From NCBI RefSeq assembly GCF_001456155.1, contig NZ_CP013293.1, positions 2,852,001 through 2,916,000 of the forward strand: a stretch of 64,000 nt of DNA. The letters run 5' to 3'. The position numbers were made by a program, and so were the translations under genes. Positions 35,682 to 45,583 of the stretch are shown in pieces. The notes beneath the pieces are model-generated. The model made no database searches. It was given only the letters and a program-made list of their open reading frames with translations, and had not been told where the DNA came from. Position 1 is the stretch's first letter; every line of letters begins with the position of its first letter. Source of the stretch: Chryseobacterium sp. IHB B 17019 (GTDB lineage: Bacteria > Bacteroidota > Bacteroidia > Flavobacteriales > Weeksellaceae).

Positions 35682-36317
35682 ATGGAAGAATTACATTCAG
35701 AAACTCAGAAAGCGGAACCGGAACCGTTATCAGCACCTAAAATCATTGGCCTAACAGGCGGAATAGGCTCTGGAAAAACTACCGTTGCAAAATACATTGA
35801 AGACTGCGGTTTTCCGGTATATTATTCGGATGACAGAGCGAAAGATATTGTGAATGACAACGAAGATCTAAAGGTAAAAATCAAAGAACTTTTAGGCGAA
35901 GAAGCTTATGACAAAAATGGTCTTTATGACCGAAAATTTGTAGCGGAAAAAGTTTTTAATGATAACGATTTACTTCAAAAATTAAACGAAATCATTCATC
36001 CTGCTGTCCGGATTGATTTTGAAGATTGGGTGAAGAGGCAAACCAAATATTTAGTTTTTAAAGAAACAGCTTTATTATTTGAATTAAAACTAAACCTGCA
36101 ATGCTATAAATCTATTTTGGTAACCGCCGAAGATAATATCAGAATAAAAAGGGTGATGGACAGGGACGGCAAAACTTATCGGGAAGTACAATCTGTCATG
36201 GAAAAGCAAATGCCGGAAAAAGAAAAGATAAAACTGGCAGACTGCATTATTTACAACAATACAAATCTAGAGGATTTAAAGGATCAAACCGAAAAGATCA
36301 TCTTCGATATAGAATAA
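35682..36317 (+). CDS. coaE: Dephospho-CoA kinase
   Basis: It catalyses the last step of coenzyme A synthesis. The P-loop is IGLTGGIGSGKTTVAKYI, followed by PVYYSDDRAKDI and HPAVRIDFEDWV typical of the family. At 211 residues it is slightly longer than usual because of a charged N-terminal extension of about 18 residues (EELHSETQKAEPEPLSAP). It ends the ruvB-to-coaE plus-strand group. Confidence 0.95.
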   Translation: MEELHSETQKAEPEPLSAPKIIGLTGGIGSGKTTVAKYIEDCGFPVYYSDDRAKDIVNDNEDLKVKIKELLGEEAYDKNGLYDRKFVAEKVFNDNDLLQKLNEIIHPAVRIDFEDWVKRQTKYLVFKETALLFELKLNLQCYKSILVTAEDNIRIKRVMDRDGKTYREVQSVMEKQMPEKEKIKLADCIIYNNTNLEDLKDQTEKIIFDIE

Positions 36318-36319
36318 AA

Positions 36320-36357
36320 CTGAAGCTCGTTAGAATTAATTTCTAGCGAGTTTTTTT
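36320..36357 (+). terminator. Terminator after coaE
   Basis: CTCGTTAGAA and TTCTAGCGAG form a stem (one G-T pair) followed by seven T. Confidence 0.8.
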
Positions 36358-36359
36358 GT

Positions 36360-36455
36360 GGAGATACTTCGGAAAACTCAGCATAACATCGCTACTGGCA
36401 AAATAACGTTTATTATTAAGGGTCGTCATGCTGAGCCCATAGAAGCATCTCTATA
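36360..36455. repeat. Dispersed intergenic repeat, copy 3 (inverted pair)
   Basis: The left end has GAGATACTTC and CTCAGCATAACA; the right end, on the other strand, has GAGATGCTTC and CTCAGCATGACG. The unit is therefore an imperfect palindrome of about 95 bases built from two half-elements of the family seen at 17449 and 32936. Confidence 0.55.
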
Positions 36456-36459
36456 TCAA

Positions 36460-36497
36460 AAAACAAAAAAATAGGCCCCCATTACTGAGAGCCTATT
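36460..36497 (-). terminator. Terminator after the 2150-residue protease gene
   Basis: AATAGGC and GCCTATT pair around a 14-base loop and are followed by a long T run on the minus strand. Confidence 0.65.
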
Positions 36498-36525
36498 GAA
36501 TTGGATTAAATATTAAATGGTATTT

Positions 36526-39500
36526 CTATTCTTTGATAAATTTCTTCTGAACAGAGATTGCGTCTCCATCCTGAATGTCTATTACATAAACTCCATTTAT
36601 CAATGCATGAACATCAATCTTGTTGTTTAGGATAATTCCGTTTGATACTAATTGTCCTGCAGCGTTGTAGATCTTATAATTAGCTTTTTTGCTGATATTT
36701 TTCACATACAATACTGTGCTTACCGGATTCGGATAAATTAAGATATCCGTTTGGTTTACCGGGTTCGGAACAATTTGTTTAGAAATTCTTACGGTATAAT
36801 CTTCAACCTCACCATTCGGGAAGCTTGTACAGTTCACTGGGATAGCGTCTTTTGCCATCGCCACTCTCATTACCACATATTTGTAGTCTGTTAAGCTTAC
36901 GAATGCATCTGCCGGAACAGAGAATGTAGTACTTGCCGTTTGCTGAGTGTTTGGTGCTGCAGCCATGATTCTTTCGTTAATATCGAAATAACCGTTTCTG
37001 TTGAAGTCGATCCAGACTGCAACTCCCGCTTCAGTACCTCCGCTTAATTTTTTCTCAATGGTAATCTGGTTGTTTGAAGAACCTTGTACCAATTCGATAA
37101 ATGTAGCAGGAACACCTGTATAATCTGTATAGTTGGAAGCGATAGATGGGTTATTCATCTCAGGCTTACCGTTTGGCTTCACTGTAACTTTAGAAATATA
37201 TTCTGAGTTTGAAGCTGTAGATTGCATTTGACAGTAAACTACAGTAGGTGTAGTGAAGAAATAAGGTAATGTATATGTACCAGGAGTACCACTACATACG
37301 TTTGCTACCTGCATTTCATACTGTGTCATTTCTATTAATCCTGTAAGCGTGTAAGTATTGGTAGAAACCGGAATGCTTGTCCAGCTCGGAATACCCACTT
37401 TTCTATATCTTAAGATATATGTAGCTCCAGGGAAAGGATCCCAAATTACAACAGCAGTTGTAGGAGTAAGATTTGTGATTGTAAGTCCCGGAGGAGGCAA
37501 TTCACAAGTTCTTTCTGTAGTAAATACTTTAGGATTAGACCAAGGATTAACCGTAGTTTCACCGTTACACATATTTGCTATCTGTACTTCATACGTTGTA
37601 TATGGGCTTAAACCTGTAATTGTATAAGAACCGAAAGGCGGAGTTGTTACATTGACAGTAGTCCATGTTGTAGTTCCTACAATTCTGTATCTTATTACAT
37701 ACGTTGAGCTAGCTGCAATAGGAGCCCAGTTTACTACTGCCGAGTTTGTAGTCACGGTACCTATCGTAACATTCGGAGGTGTAGGATCACATCTCGTAGT
37801 GAATGTCTGGCTACCTGTAAATGTTCCCGGAGTGGTTCCACAGCTTGCAGCAATCTGTACCTCATAAGTAGTAGCAGGTGTTAAACCTGTTAATGGCAAA
37901 GGAGGGTTTCCTGAAAGTGTTGAAGCAATTACTTCCGTCCATGTAGTAGTACCTACTACTCTGTATCTTACAACGAATGTAAGTGTACCTGCCGGAACAG
38001 TCCAGTTTACATTGGCAGAAACGTGAGTAATAGTATTGATCGCTAAGTTGGTAGGTGTAGTTGTAACACAAGGTCTCAACCTCACAGCGTAATCTTCAAC
38101 TTCACCGTTTACTGCATTCTGACACATTACCGGAGCACTTGTACGTTTTAATACCACTCTCATGGTTGTTGTCAACGGACCGTTGTATGCTGTTGCAGGT
38201 ACGGCAAACAATGCCGTTACAGGTGTTGTTGTACTTGCTGCAGAAGCCATGATTTGCTCTGTAGATTCAAATACACCGTTTCTGTTAAAGTCAATCCAAG
38301 CAGATACTGCATCATTTTGAGTAGCCCCGGACCATCCTTTAGCTACAGAAATTTTATTACCTGTAGATCCGATTTCTAAGTTGATTAATGTAGCCGGTGT
38401 TGTATAACTGATATAGTTCGTTTGAACTGATGTGTTATTCATTACCGGAAGGCCAGGGTTCACAGAAGTCATTGTAACATTAGAAATGAAATCTGTAGTT
38501 CCCGTACCTGTCATATTACAATAAGTAATAGGCGTTGTCGTAAATGGTGTAGATGTAGACCAAGGTCCCTGAACGCCACCACAAATTGTAGCTACCTGTA
38601 CTTCATAAGCTGTTTGCTCAGTAAGTCCTGTAATATTGTAGCTGTTTCCTGTAATAGGAGCTGGAGATACGTTCCAAGCACCCACTGGTGCAGTAGTTCT
38701 CCATCTTACTAAATAAGTAGCACCCGTAGCAGAAATCCAAGATACTGTAGCTGTAGTAGCTGCAATATTTGTCATTACGATACCTTGAGGAGCCGCTGTA
38801 GTACAAGGCTGAATATCGATGAATTTTACTTGATAATCCTCAACTTCTCCGTTACTTGTAAGCGGTGAACAGGCATCAGTTGGAGTTAAGAAGTATACGA
38901 TAACACGCATTTTCACTTTATTCGTTCCTGCATAAGCACCAGCCGGAACGCTGAATGTAGCAGTAACAGGTGTTGTAGAAGAGTATCCTAAATTCATGAT
39001 TCTCTCTCCACCTGCAACAGTACTTGGATTATTATTGAATATTCCGTCACCGTTGAAATCTATCCATGCATATGTAGAATATGTGCTTGATAAGATTGTT
39101 CTACCTACAGACAGTACGTTATTCGTTGAGTTACGAGCTAAAGTGATAATTTTATTAGCGTCGTTAGAATAATCCGTATAAGTAGTAGGACCGGAACTGT
39201 TTGACATTGCTGGCGTATTAGTTCCTGTAACAGTAATATTATTGATATAACCATCTGTAACTGTCGCCGTTCCTGAATTACAATATGTACTTGCAGGAGT
39301 CGTAAAGTTTACAGAAGGAGACCATGCACCTGTAGTACCACCACAGATTGTAGCTACCTGAACTTCATAAGTTGTAGATGCATTAAGGTTAATAATAGAA
39401 TAAGGGTTAGTTGCATTGGCAATTGTTGTCCAAGCACCTGTACCTGTTCTATATCTTAGTGTGTATGTAGCACCAGTAGCGCCGATCCAAGAAACAAGAG

Positions 39501-42500
39501 CTGTAGAAGCTGTTACGTTGGTTACCATGATTGGAGATGGCGGAGCTGTAGTACATGGCTGAAGATCAATAATCTTAACAGCGTAATCTTCAACCTCACC
39601 TTCAGAAATCGTAGCACAAGGATCATTAATTGTACTTGTAGCAACAATTACTCTCATTCTAAGTGTCTGCGGACCGTTATAAGCAGTTGCAGGAACTGTG
39701 AATGTAGCTGTGATTGGTGTAGTAGTACTTGTTCCTACACCTATTACTTTTTCACTTGCTTCAAAAATACCATTTCTGTTAAAATCAATCCAAGCTGAAG
39801 TAGCTATAAAAGATTGGAAAGTACCAGACCAAGATTTAGAAACAGAAATAGAGTTATTAGTAGAGTTACGCACTAATGTAACCAACCTTGTAGGGTCTGC
39901 AGAGAAGTTTGTATAAGTACTCGCTGCTGAATTACTACTCATTACATAAGAGTTCGTAGGAGTAATTGTTACATTAGATATATAGCCATTCGTGTTATTA
40001 GTCGGGGTATTATTACAATAAGTAACTACCGGAGTAGTAAAAGGATAAGGCGCAGTATATGTACCAGTAGTACCAGAACAAACATACGCTACCTGAACTT
40101 CATACTGAGTCTGTTCTGTAAGACCAGTAATGGTATAAGCCGGTGTAGTTAAAGGAACAGTAGTCCATGTAGTAGAACCAAGCGGTCTCCATTGAAGAAC
40201 ATAAGTACCACCTGTTATCGGATCAAACATTACATATGCAGAAGTTGCAGTAAGGTTTGTTACCGTAAGGTTTAATGGAGCATTACTTGTACAAGGAATT
40301 GGCTGGATTAATTTCACAGCATAATCCTCAACTTCCCCATCCCCAAAACTTTGACACATTACAGGAGATGAATTGTATCTCATCGCCACTCTCATTCTTG
40401 TAGTAGCAGGTCCGTTGTAAGCCGTTGCAGGAACGTTGAATGTTGCAGAAACAGGAGTAGTTGTACTAGACGGCGAGTTCATCACCTGCTCAGTAGCTTC
40501 GAATGTTCCGTTTCTGTTAAAGTCGATCCAAACCCCAACAGCTTCACTCCAGATTGTACCAGGGAAGAATTTAGTTACAGAAACTGTGTTACCAGTAGAT
40601 CCGATCACTAAATTTATCAAAGCACTTGGTGTTGCTGTATAATCAGTATAAGTAGAACCTGCAGAGTTGTTACTCATAATTGCAGCTCCTACCGGAGTTA
40701 CCGTTACATTAGAAATATATTCTGAACCAAAGTTACTGGACGTCATTGTACAGTAATTAAGTCCTAAAGTAGTAAAGTTTGTAGATGCAGAGAATGGACC
40801 CTGAACTCCTGAACAAACAGTAGCTACCTGTACTTCGTATTGAATACCGTCATTTAAACCTGTAAGGTTTACAGAGTTTCCTGTTGATGTTACAGTAGTC
40901 CATGTTGTACTTCCTACAGGATGATACTGGATTACGTAAGTTGCATTTGCAGCAGCCGTCCATGAAACTGTAGCAGTAGTTTGAGTAATTGCTGTAACTG
41001 TAATACCTGCCGGAGGAGCAGTTGTACAGTTTGCTAAACTTGCTACCGTTGGGCTTCCAATTGCATAGAATACATTTCCGATAGCAGCTACTCTTATTTT
41101 CACAATATTACCCACGGTAAGGCCGGCAATATTGAATGATTCGCTACCATCATTAGGCGTTGATGCTGAAAGCACCGTCCATGTTACTCCGTTATCTGTT
41201 GTATAGTCAATTTTAACATTCGCAACATTATAAGGAGCAGCCGTAGTATTTACAACATCCCAGGCAACATTGGTAGGACCATTATTATAAGCCGTTGTTG
41301 TTGTTACTTTAAACGGTCCGTCATTTCCTACAGTAATAGTCTGCTCTGCAAACTGAGTTTGTTGTTGGTTGGCAGCAGGATTATTATCTCTTACTGTTAC
41401 AGCAAACTTAGAGTTTCTTGCAATTGTAGAAACTGATTCCCATTGGTTGTTTGAGTTATTTAAAACTCCAGCCAATACTGAAGATAGCTTAGGGAAGTAT
41501 CTTGTAGGACTCGTTGTAGGGCTCAATGATCTGAAGCTTGCTCCAGTGGCCGTTGTTCCTAAATTATTTTTATTAATCGTAACACTTGCATTATCTACCT
41601 CTTCCCAACTATAAGTCATCGGGTCATTTTCAGCATCTGTAGCAGAAGCCGTTAAAACGAAAGCCGTTCCTTTAGGGATATTATAAGTAGGTAAAGCAGC
41701 AATTACAGGTGGATTGTTTGTAGTTGTAGTTTCAACATCACAAGTTTTGCTGATTAAATTAGTCTGAACTTGTTTAATACTTGCAATATGGAAATAAGCA
41801 TCAGAATGCGGCTGAACATCAGTGTTCGCACCAGTGATCCCTGCATATCCCATAATGGTAGATCCTGAACCAGGTTCCTGATTTGTACCTGATCCTTCAA
41901 GACCATGAGAGAATGTGTGGTTAGCTCCCAACTGGTGTCCCATTTCGTGAGCCACATAATCAATATCAAAATTATCCCCTTGCGGAATCGCATCTGCAGG
42001 AGAAGTATATCCTGATCCTTTTTGAGTAGCCGTATTATTGGCAGGATCAATACAAACACAACCGATACATCCTGCATTACCACCACCACCTGAAGCACCA
42101 AATAAGTGCCCAATATCATAATTGGCACTTCCTACGTTTGCAGTCAACGTTTGTTGTAGCTGCAAATTCCAGTTGTTCATCTGCGCTGCCGGTGAATACG
42201 GGTCGGTAGCCGGATCGGTATAAATTACCCCTGGAAAGTTTTGTAAGTTTAAGTGTAAAGCGAAATCTTTTTCAAATACACCGTTTACTCTGGTTAAAGT
42301 AGCATTAATAGCAGTAAGTGCATTAGCAACAGTACCTCCAAAATATTGAGTGTACTCCCCTGTTACAGACATTGCCAGTCTCATTGTTCTGTATTTCTTA
42401 TCAGAATTTTTTGAGAAATTGGTTGTCTGATTGGAAAATGCCTTTCCTGTCGTGTAAAGATTTTCTATCTCTTGCTTAGATAGTCTGTCTTCATTCATAG

Positions 42501-42978
42501 AACATAAGAAGCCTTCATTGGATTTATCAGTTTTCGGGTGCACACCGTAGACTGTTTTGTTTTTGTCGACAGGTTCTATGAATTCATGCTTGCCGTCCTT
42601 AATGATCATTGACTGAAAATCATCAGGTGCCAAACTAAATCTCAGGTACTTGCCGGGATCGTCAATCCCAACTCCTACGTAAGATCCTAATTGATACTGA
42701 TCTGCCAGTTCTTTCACTACCACAGGGAAGCTGTAAACGGCAAATTTTTCAATTTTTCCTCCTAAAGTTGGCAAAGAGATGGTGACGGGCTTTGCATTTT
42801 TCCCCGTCTCCTGGGCTTTTGCCAATTGAGACTTTAGTAAAGAGATGTCTAGAGAGTAATAGCCTTTAATATCGGCGTTCGCTCTGGTTTTTTCTCCCCT
42901 GAATGTCGTGGGACTCCATTGTGCACTGGTAATCGCAAACAAAAAGAGGAAAAAGAAAGAAGTAAATTTTTTCTTCAT
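36526..42978 (-). CDS. Giant T9SS-secreted reprolysin-like metalloprotease with FN3/GEVED array
   Basis: A 2150-residue secreted protein. A signal peptide (MKKKFTSFFFLFLFAITSAQ) is followed by a propeptide-like region. The catalytic domain has the zinc motif HEMGHQLGANH (His at about 344, 348 and 354) and a Met-turn GSTIMGYAG. After an Ig-like stretch come modules in the order FN3, GEVED, FN3, GEVED, FN3, GEVED, FN3, GEVED, FN3, FN3, FN3, GEVED: seven FN3 and five GEVED domains, the latter each marked by GEVEDY. The last 75 residues are a T9SS type A sorting domain (ILIYPNPVSTVLYVKNI to KKFIKE). It is a paralogue of the 972-residue gene at 45584. The role is probably extracellular protein degradation or adhesion; substrates are unknown. 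Confidence 0.92.
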   Translation of the reverse strand: MKKKFTSFFFLFLFAITSAQWSPTTFRGEKTRANADIKGYYSLDISLLKSQLAKAQETGKNAKPVTISLPTLGGKIEKFAVYSFPVVVKELADQYQLGSYVGVGIDDPGKYLRFSLAPDDFQSMIIKDGKHEFIEPVDKNKTVYGVHPKTDKSNEGFLCSMNEDRLSKQEIENLYTTGKAFSNQTTNFSKNSDKKYRTMRLAMSVTGEYTQYFGGTVANALTAINATLTRVNGVFEKDFALHLNLQNFPGVIYTDPATDPYSPAAQMNNWNLQLQQTLTANVGSANYDIGHLFGASGGGGNAGCIGCVCIDPANNTATQKGSGYTSPADAIPQGDNFDIDYVAHEMGHQLGANHTFSHGLEGSGTNQEPGSGSTIMGYAGITGANTDVQPHSDAYFHIASIKQVQTNLISKTCDVETTTTNNPPVIAALPTYNIPKGTAFVLTASATDAENDPMTYSWEEVDNASVTINKNNLGTTATGASFRSLSPTTSPTRYFPKLSSVLAGVLNNSNNQWESVSTIARNSKFAVTVRDNNPAANQQQTQFAEQTITVGNDGPFKVTTTTAYNNGPTNVAWDVVNTTAAPYNVANVKIDYTTDNGVTWTVLSASTPNDGSESFNIAGLTVGNIVKIRVAAIGNVFYAIGSPTVASLANCTTAPPAGITVTAITQTTATVSWTAAANATYVIQYHPVGSTTWTTVTSTGNSVNLTGLNDGIQYEVQVATVCSGVQGPFSASTNFTTLGLNYCTMTSSNFGSEYISNVTVTPVGAAIMSNNSAGSTYTDYTATPSALINLVIGSTGNTVSVTKFFPGTIWSEAVGVWIDFNRNGTFEATEQVMNSPSSTTTPVSATFNVPATAYNGPATTRMRVAMRYNSSPVMCQSFGDGEVEDYAVKLIQPIPCTSNAPLNLTVTNLTATSAYVMFDPITGGTYVLQWRPLGSTTWTTVPLTTPAYTITGLTEQTQYEVQVAYVCSGTTGTYTAPYPFTTPVVTYCNNTPTNNTNGYISNVTITPTNSYVMSSNSAASTYTNFSADPTRLVTLVRNSTNNSISVSKSWSGTFQSFIATSAWIDFNRNGIFEASEKVIGVGTSTTTPITATFTVPATAYNGPQTLRMRVIVATSTINDPCATISEGEVEDYAVKIIDLQPCTTAPPSPIMVTNVTASTALVSWIGATGATYTLRYRTGTGAWTTIANATNPYSIINLNASTTYEVQVATICGGTTGAWSPSVNFTTPASTYCNSGTATVTDGYINNITVTGTNTPAMSNSSGPTTYTDYSNDANKIITLARNSTNNVLSVGRTILSSTYSTYAWIDFNGDGIFNNNPSTVAGGERIMNLGYSSTTPVTATFSVPAGAYAGTNKVKMRVIVYFLTPTDACSPLTSNGEVEDYQVKFIDIQPCTTAAPQGIVMTNIAATTATVSWISATGATYLVRWRTTAPVGAWNVSPAPITGNSYNITGLTEQTAYEVQVATICGGVQGPWSTSTPFTTTPITYCNMTGTGTTDFISNVTMTSVNPGLPVMNNTSVQTNYISYTTPATLINLEIGSTGNKISVAKGWSGATQNDAVSAWIDFNRNGVFESTEQIMASAASTTTPVTALFAVPATAYNGPLTTTMRVVLKRTSAPVMCQNAVNGEVEDYAVRLRPCVTTTPTNLAINTITHVSANVNWTVPAGTLTFVVRYRVVGTTTWTEVIASTLSGNPPLPLTGLTPATTYEVQIAASCGTTPGTFTGSQTFTTRCDPTPPNVTIGTVTTNSAVVNWAPIAASSTYVIRYRIVGTTTWTTVNVTTPPFGSYTITGLSPYTTYEVQIANMCNGETTVNPWSNPKVFTTERTCELPPPGLTITNLTPTTAVVIWDPFPGATYILRYRKVGIPSWTSIPVSTNTYTLTGLIEMTQYEMQVANVCSGTPGTYTLPYFFTTPTVVYCQMQSTASNSEYISKVTVKPNGKPEMNNPSIASNYTDYTGVPATFIELVQGSSNNQITIEKKLSGGTEAGVAVWIDFNRNGYFDINERIMAAAPNTQQTASTTFSVPADAFVSLTDYKYVVMRVAMAKDAIPVNCTSFPNGEVEDYTVRISKQIVPNPVNQTDILIYPNPVSTVLYVKNISKKANYKIYNAAGQLVSNGIILNNKIDVHALINGVYVIDIQDGDAISVQKKFIKE

Positions 42979-43290
42979 AACTTTCTCAATCTATTATATT
43001 AATTACACAAATCTAATCATTTTTTGTTATTAATTTATAAATATAACCATTTTTTTTGTACAAATTTCACAACGATTCAATTTAAGTATTCAGAATAAAA
43101 AAACGATAAGGCAACATTAAAATTTCCTAGTATTTAAGGGATTTTTAATAATTCTTAATGAATTTTAACAGAAATAGAATTTATTTTTTAAAGTTCATAT
43201 TTATTAAAAAATAGACTTTTCCAACAGTTTTAATAACAAAAAAAATCCTCAGAGTTACCTGAGGATTCTTAATATTTAAATATTTATCAA
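42979..43290. other. Intergenic region between protease genes
   Basis: These 312 bases hold a TAGATTTG box (minus strand, 43008-43015) about 30 bases upstream of the giant protease start, which may be its -7 element though no TTG partner is found. The terminator of the upstream M43 gene lies at the other end. The rest is AT-rich with nothing evident. Confidence 0.5.
43238..43267 (-). terminator. Terminator after the first M43 protease gene
   Basis: AATCCTCAG and CTGAGGATT form a perfect 9-bp stem followed by a T run on the minus strand. Confidence 0.85.
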
Positions 43291-45300
43291 TTATTTCTTG
43301 ATGAACTTAATGCTTTCAGAAATATTTTTGTCTTTAATTGTAATGATATAAGTCCCTTTCACTAATTCAGCTACTCTTACCTGATTGTTATCAATTGACC
43401 CTACTTTTACTAATTGTCCTACTGCATTGTGAATCTCAAATGTAGCTTTGTTTGATACCTTTGTAATATTCAACACATCATTGGCCGGATTTGGATATAA
43501 TCCGAATGTTTCTTTAACAGTTGTTTCGCCAGTAGCCAAAATCTGTGCTTTAAGAAGTCTGCTTTGAGTGGTTGTAAAGCTTGAGCCTGAAACTAAAGTT
43601 GTTCCTGATGTTGACTTAACATTGTAATATCCACCATATAAAGTGAATCCGTCTCCGAATGAATCATTTATAGTAAATGTATAACATTCATTAGGGTTTA
43701 GCGTCCAGTTCTGTGTAATTAAAGCAGGAATAGGATTTGGACCCGGATTTACTACATCTGGATAATTATTACCACTATAAACTGTAGTTCCTGCACTATT
43801 TTTCAAAGTCCATGATATTTCAGAACCGAAGTAATCTAACTGAAGATTAAATACTACATTAGTTCCAACATTAGCAGCTGCTCCTACATAGTTTCCGGTA
43901 GCTACATTATTAGAAGCTCTTTGATCTGCTCCTCCATTTGTTGAGGTAATACTTACCGTTACAGGCCCTGAAGCCGTACCAGCATTAACAGGAAGATTTA
44001 CAATTTGATATTTATCCTGAGCCAAATTCCCTGTCCAGTTATAAGATTGAGAATTTCCATTAATCGAATAATTAATCGTAGCAGTTGTTAGCGGACTTGT
44101 TCCTCTATTAAAAAGAGATACCTGCAAAGCCTGAGGCGTACTACAATTTGGAGTACCGCATGCTCTTTCTAATTTTACTTCTGCATCATTTGCAAACAAT
44201 GGAATAGCAATATCTCTTGTAGAAGTTTTCAATGAGGCCCTTCTAGGAGAATTATTCATTACAGCTGTAAGTCTTGCTGTTTGATCCACTGTAAAAATGT
44301 TCATACAACTATCATCAGTGTAATCCATGTAGTTTTCAACCATTTCAAAAATCGCAGGGTTATTACAACTTACAATATCTTGAGGACAGTTATAGTTTGC
44401 AGTATGAGCTGTTGGTGTATCAGCACAAAAATCTGTTCCACAAGAAGCATCTCCCCAAATATGTCTTAGTCCCAAGAAATGGCCAACTTCGTGAGTCATT
44501 GTTCTTCCTTTATCATAAGGAGCTGACAACATAAATCCTGTACCGTAATCACTGCTTCCGAATGTAGAAAAGGCAGCAACAACTCCGTCGGTATAACTAG
44601 CACCTCCAACTGGATCTAAGCCCGAAAGACCAGAACCATCCGGAAATTGGGCATAACCTAAAAGATTAGTATTAGGTGCTGCAAATGCAACACTCCACAT
44701 ATTCATATATTGAGTTGGATCCCAAATTGTCTCAGGCTTTACGAAACCTTCAATAATATCTCTTCTAAAAGTAGACTGACACATTCTTACCCTGTCAATA
44801 CCATTTGTAGGATTTCCATTAGGATCTACTTTTGCCAATGCAAACTGTATCTGTGTATCAGCACCTATAACATTTGAGTTAAATCCCGGAGTTCCCGCCA
44901 ATCTACGAAAGTCGTTGTTCATTACGGTAATCTGAGACATCACCTGCTCATCTACAATATTGGGAGCTGCACCATAAGCCTGTCCTCCGTGAATAACGTG
45001 TACAACTACAGGAATTGTAACGATATTACCATTTTGAGATTTATCAGCTTTTGCTTTTTCAACCAAAGGTTTCAGCCAAGCTTCGAATTGATCAACTGAC
45101 ATTCTGCCAGGGAATGATTTTTTTAAAAACTCCTCGTATTCCGTAGTTCCGCATCTTTCAAATCCATGGGATTGTGCTAATTCTTGTGGTGTTTTTTCAA
45201 CTACAAAGTTTTTAGTACCTTTAATAATTTGCGCATTAAAGATTCCTGCACATAGTATAGGCAATAAAAAAAGAGTTTTTGAAGTAGTAGATTTTCTCAT
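43291..45300 (-). CDS. T9SS-secreted zinc metalloprotease, M43 (pappalysin-like), copy A
   Basis: A 669-residue secreted protease. After the signal peptide (TLFLLPILCAGIFNAQ) and a propeptide comes an M43-type catalytic domain with TMTHEVGHFLGLRHIWGD (zinc His at about 270, 274 and 280) and a Met-turn MENYMDYTDDSCMN-like segment. A beta-rich region follows. The end is a T9SS sorting domain (LYPNPANDVLNITKVSNK to IKFIKK). It is nearly the same length as, and very similar to, the copy at 48723. A -7 box TATATTTG lies at 45322-45329. The alternation with reprolysin-like genes suggests duplication of a gene pair. Confidence 0.92.
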   Translation of the reverse strand: MRKSTTSKTLFLLPILCAGIFNAQIIKGTKNFVVEKTPQELAQSHGFERCGTTEYEEFLKKSFPGRMSVDQFEAWLKPLVEKAKADKSQNGNIVTIPVVVHVIHGGQAYGAAPNIVDEQVMSQITVMNNDFRRLAGTPGFNSNVIGADTQIQFALAKVDPNGNPTNGIDRVRMCQSTFRRDIIEGFVKPETIWDPTQYMNMWSVAFAAPNTNLLGYAQFPDGSGLSGLDPVGGASYTDGVVAAFSTFGSSDYGTGFMLSAPYDKGRTMTHEVGHFLGLRHIWGDASCGTDFCADTPTAHTANYNCPQDIVSCNNPAIFEMVENYMDYTDDSCMNIFTVDQTARLTAVMNNSPRRASLKTSTRDIAIPLFANDAEVKLERACGTPNCSTPQALQVSLFNRGTSPLTTATINYSINGNSQSYNWTGNLAQDKYQIVNLPVNAGTASGPVTVSITSTNGGADQRASNNVATGNYVGAAANVGTNVVFNLQLDYFGSEISWTLKNSAGTTVYSGNNYPDVVNPGPNPIPALITQNWTLNPNECYTFTINDSFGDGFTLYGGYYNVKSTSGTTLVSGSSFTTTQSRLLKAQILATGETTVKETFGLYPNPANDVLNITKVSNKATFEIHNAVGQLVKVGSIDNNQVRVAELVKGTYIITIKDKNISESIKFIKK

Positions 45301-45533
45301 TTTAAAAACTTATTTTTTTTGCAAATATATTGTTTTTAGTCATTGTTTTTTGTTTTTTGTAGGAATATATTCTAAAGATTTACATAAAATGAAAAAATAA
45401 AACTACTTCCATTTATTACTATTATTAACACTTATAAACTTCAATTGTAATTCACAGCAAAAACTAGATCTTAAAAATTCAACATACCAGCGGTACTAGC
45501 TTTGTGATAATTTTCATCTCAAAAACTGGAAAA

Positions 45534-45562
45534 CAAAAAAATCCTCAGATAAGCTGAGGATT
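45534..45562 (-). terminator. Terminator after the 972-residue protease gene
   Basis: AATCCTCAG and CTGAGGATT form a perfect stem around ATAAG, with a T run on the minus strand. The stem is the same as that after the next protease gene. Confidence 0.85.
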
Positions 45563-45583
45563 CATTAGTATTTAAAGATTTCG

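Noticed and set aside
36526..42978. Repeated blocks in the giant protease read as a CRISPR or mobile repeat
   Set aside because: The repeats are diverged coding modules (FN3, GEVED) inside one open frame, with no regular spacers.
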